A stretch of DNA of 40,807 nucleotides, from assembly GCF_014378415.1 (NCBI RefSeq), contig NZ_JACMNS010000001.1, positions 1 through 40,807 on the forward strand, written 5' to 3'. This stretch comes from Aquabacterium sp. (GTDB lineage: Bacteria > Pseudomonadota > Gammaproteobacteria > Burkholderiales > Burkholderiaceae_C). Below the pieces are notes generated by a model, which saw nothing but the letters and a program-made list of their open reading frames with translations, ran no database searches and had not been told where the DNA came from. Shown piece after piece: positions 39,716 to 40,807 of the stretch; position 1 is the first letter of the stretch; each line of letters starts with the position of its first letter. Both the position numbers and the translations under genes were made by a program.

Positions 39716-40807
39716 ATGACATTGACCACCAACGATCTGAACCACGCGCCCCTGGACGCGCCATCGACCTTGCTGGGCGGCCTGTCGCCCCAGCAATTCA
39801 TGCGCCGCCATTGGCAGAAAAAACCCCTGTTGATCCGCCAGGCCATGCCCGGCGTCAAGCCCCCGGTGGGCCGCTCTGCCTTGTTCGCCTTGGCGGGCCA
39901 GGACGAAGTCGAATCCCGCCTGATCGTGCAAGATCCGGTCAGCAAAGAATGGCGTTTGCGCCAGGGCCCGATTCCCCGGCGCGCCGTGCCCAAGTTGGAG
40001 CAGCCCGGCTGGACCCTGCTGGTGCAAGGCCTTGACCTGCACGTGCCGGCAGCCCACGCGCTGCTGAGGCAATTTGGCTTCGTGCCCCAGGCTCGTGTGG
40101 ACGACCTGATGATCTCGTACGCCAGCGATGGCGGCGGGGTCGGGCCGCACTACGATTCCTACGATGTGTTCTTGCTGCAGGTTCACGGACGCCGCCGTTG
40201 GCGCGTGGGGCCGCTCAAGGATGCCAGCCTGCGGCCTGATGTGCCTCTGAAGGTGTTGGCCAACTTCGAGCCGCAAGAAGAATGGCTGCTTGAGCCCGGC
40301 GACATGCTTTACCTGCCGCCCATGTGGGGCCACGACGGCGTGGCCGAGGGCGAATGCATGACCTGCTCGATCGGTTTTCGTGCGCCCGAGGCCGTCGAGA
40401 TCACCCGTGAGGTGTTGGGCCGGTGTGCCGAAGCCATGGAGGCGGCCCCCAAGCCCCGTCTGTACAGAGACCCACAACAAACCGCGACCGATCAGCCAGG
40501 GCGCATCCCGGTCGACCTGCAGCAGTTTGCGCTTGATGCTGTGCAGCGCTTTCTGAACGATCCACAAAAGATCCAGGCCGCTTTGGGCGAGTCTTTGACG
40601 GAACTCAAACCCCGCGTCTGGTTCGAATCCGGTGAGCCTTTGCCCGATGGTGCGGGCGTGGTGCTGGACGCCAAAACTCGCATGGTCTACGACGACAAGC
40701 GCATTTTTGCCAACGGCGAATCGTGGTTGGCGGCAGGGGCCGATGCACGCTTGATGCGTGCCCTGGCCGATCGCCGTCAACTCAGCGCTTCTGCCGTGGC
40801 CAAGGCC
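39716..40807 (+). CDS. JmjC/cupin ribosomal oxygenase-like protein (YcfD/RoxA-like), 3'-truncated by window
   Basis: ATG at 39716, frame open to the window end: LGGLSPQQFMRRHWQKKPLLIRQAMPG, VGPHYDSYDVFLLQVHGRRRWRVG (HxD), LYLPPMWGHDGVAEGECMTCSIGFRAP. Absent from the ORF track because no stop lies in the window. Confidence 0.92.
   Translation, partial: MTLTTNDLNHAPLDAPSTLLGGLSPQQFMRRHWQKKPLLIRQAMPGVKPPVGRSALFALAGQDEVESRLIVQDPVSKEWRLRQGPIPRRAVPKLEQPGWTLLVQGLDLHVPAAHALLRQFGFVPQARVDDLMISYASDGGGVGPHYDSYDVFLLQVHGRRRWRVGPLKDASLRPDVPLKVLANFEPQEEWLLEPGDMLYLPPMWGHDGVAEGECMTCSIGFRAPEAVEITREVLGRCAEAMEAAPKPRLYRDPQQTATDQPGRIPVDLQQFALDAVQRFLNDPQKIQAALGESLTELKPRVWFESGEPLPDGAGVVLDAKTRMVYDDKRIFANGESWLAAGADARLMRALADRRQLSASAVAKA

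Overview
The window reads as a high-GC, gene-dense chromosomal segment, most likely from a Burkholderiales/Comamonadaceae-type betaproteobacterium (inferred from gene content and order; no search was run). It is mainly core metabolism and housekeeping: ndh-type dehydrogenase, GGDEF protein, Ser/Thr kinase, nadE, PII, ilvB-ilvH-ilvC, xerD, uppP, selO-msrB-yciB-bolA-PPIase, short putA, trmB, tRNA-Gly(CCC), lpxO-like hydroxylase, gabD-like dehydrogenase, alaS, coaBC, dut, a SlyD-like PPIase and a JmjC ribosomal-oxygenase-like gene. I see no prophage, complete IS element, CRISPR array or obvious defence island. The points most worth a second look are: (1) an operon of sigma factor, DUF3619-like membrane protein, DUF3106-like exported protein and RDD membrane protein, which looks like an uncharacterised envelope-sensing sigma/anti-sigma module; (2) four GGCCTGR copies spaced exactly 11 bp apart, next to an AT-rich palindrome-rich region between two tandem AraC paralogues beside a metal-dependent hydrolase; (3) a 73-aa micro-protein made almost entirely of a signal peptide plus a PEP-CTERM-like tail; (4) a structured ilvB-ilvH intergenic region that is a candidate ilvH-type cis-regulatory RNA; (5) a block of atypical codon usage inside alaS.
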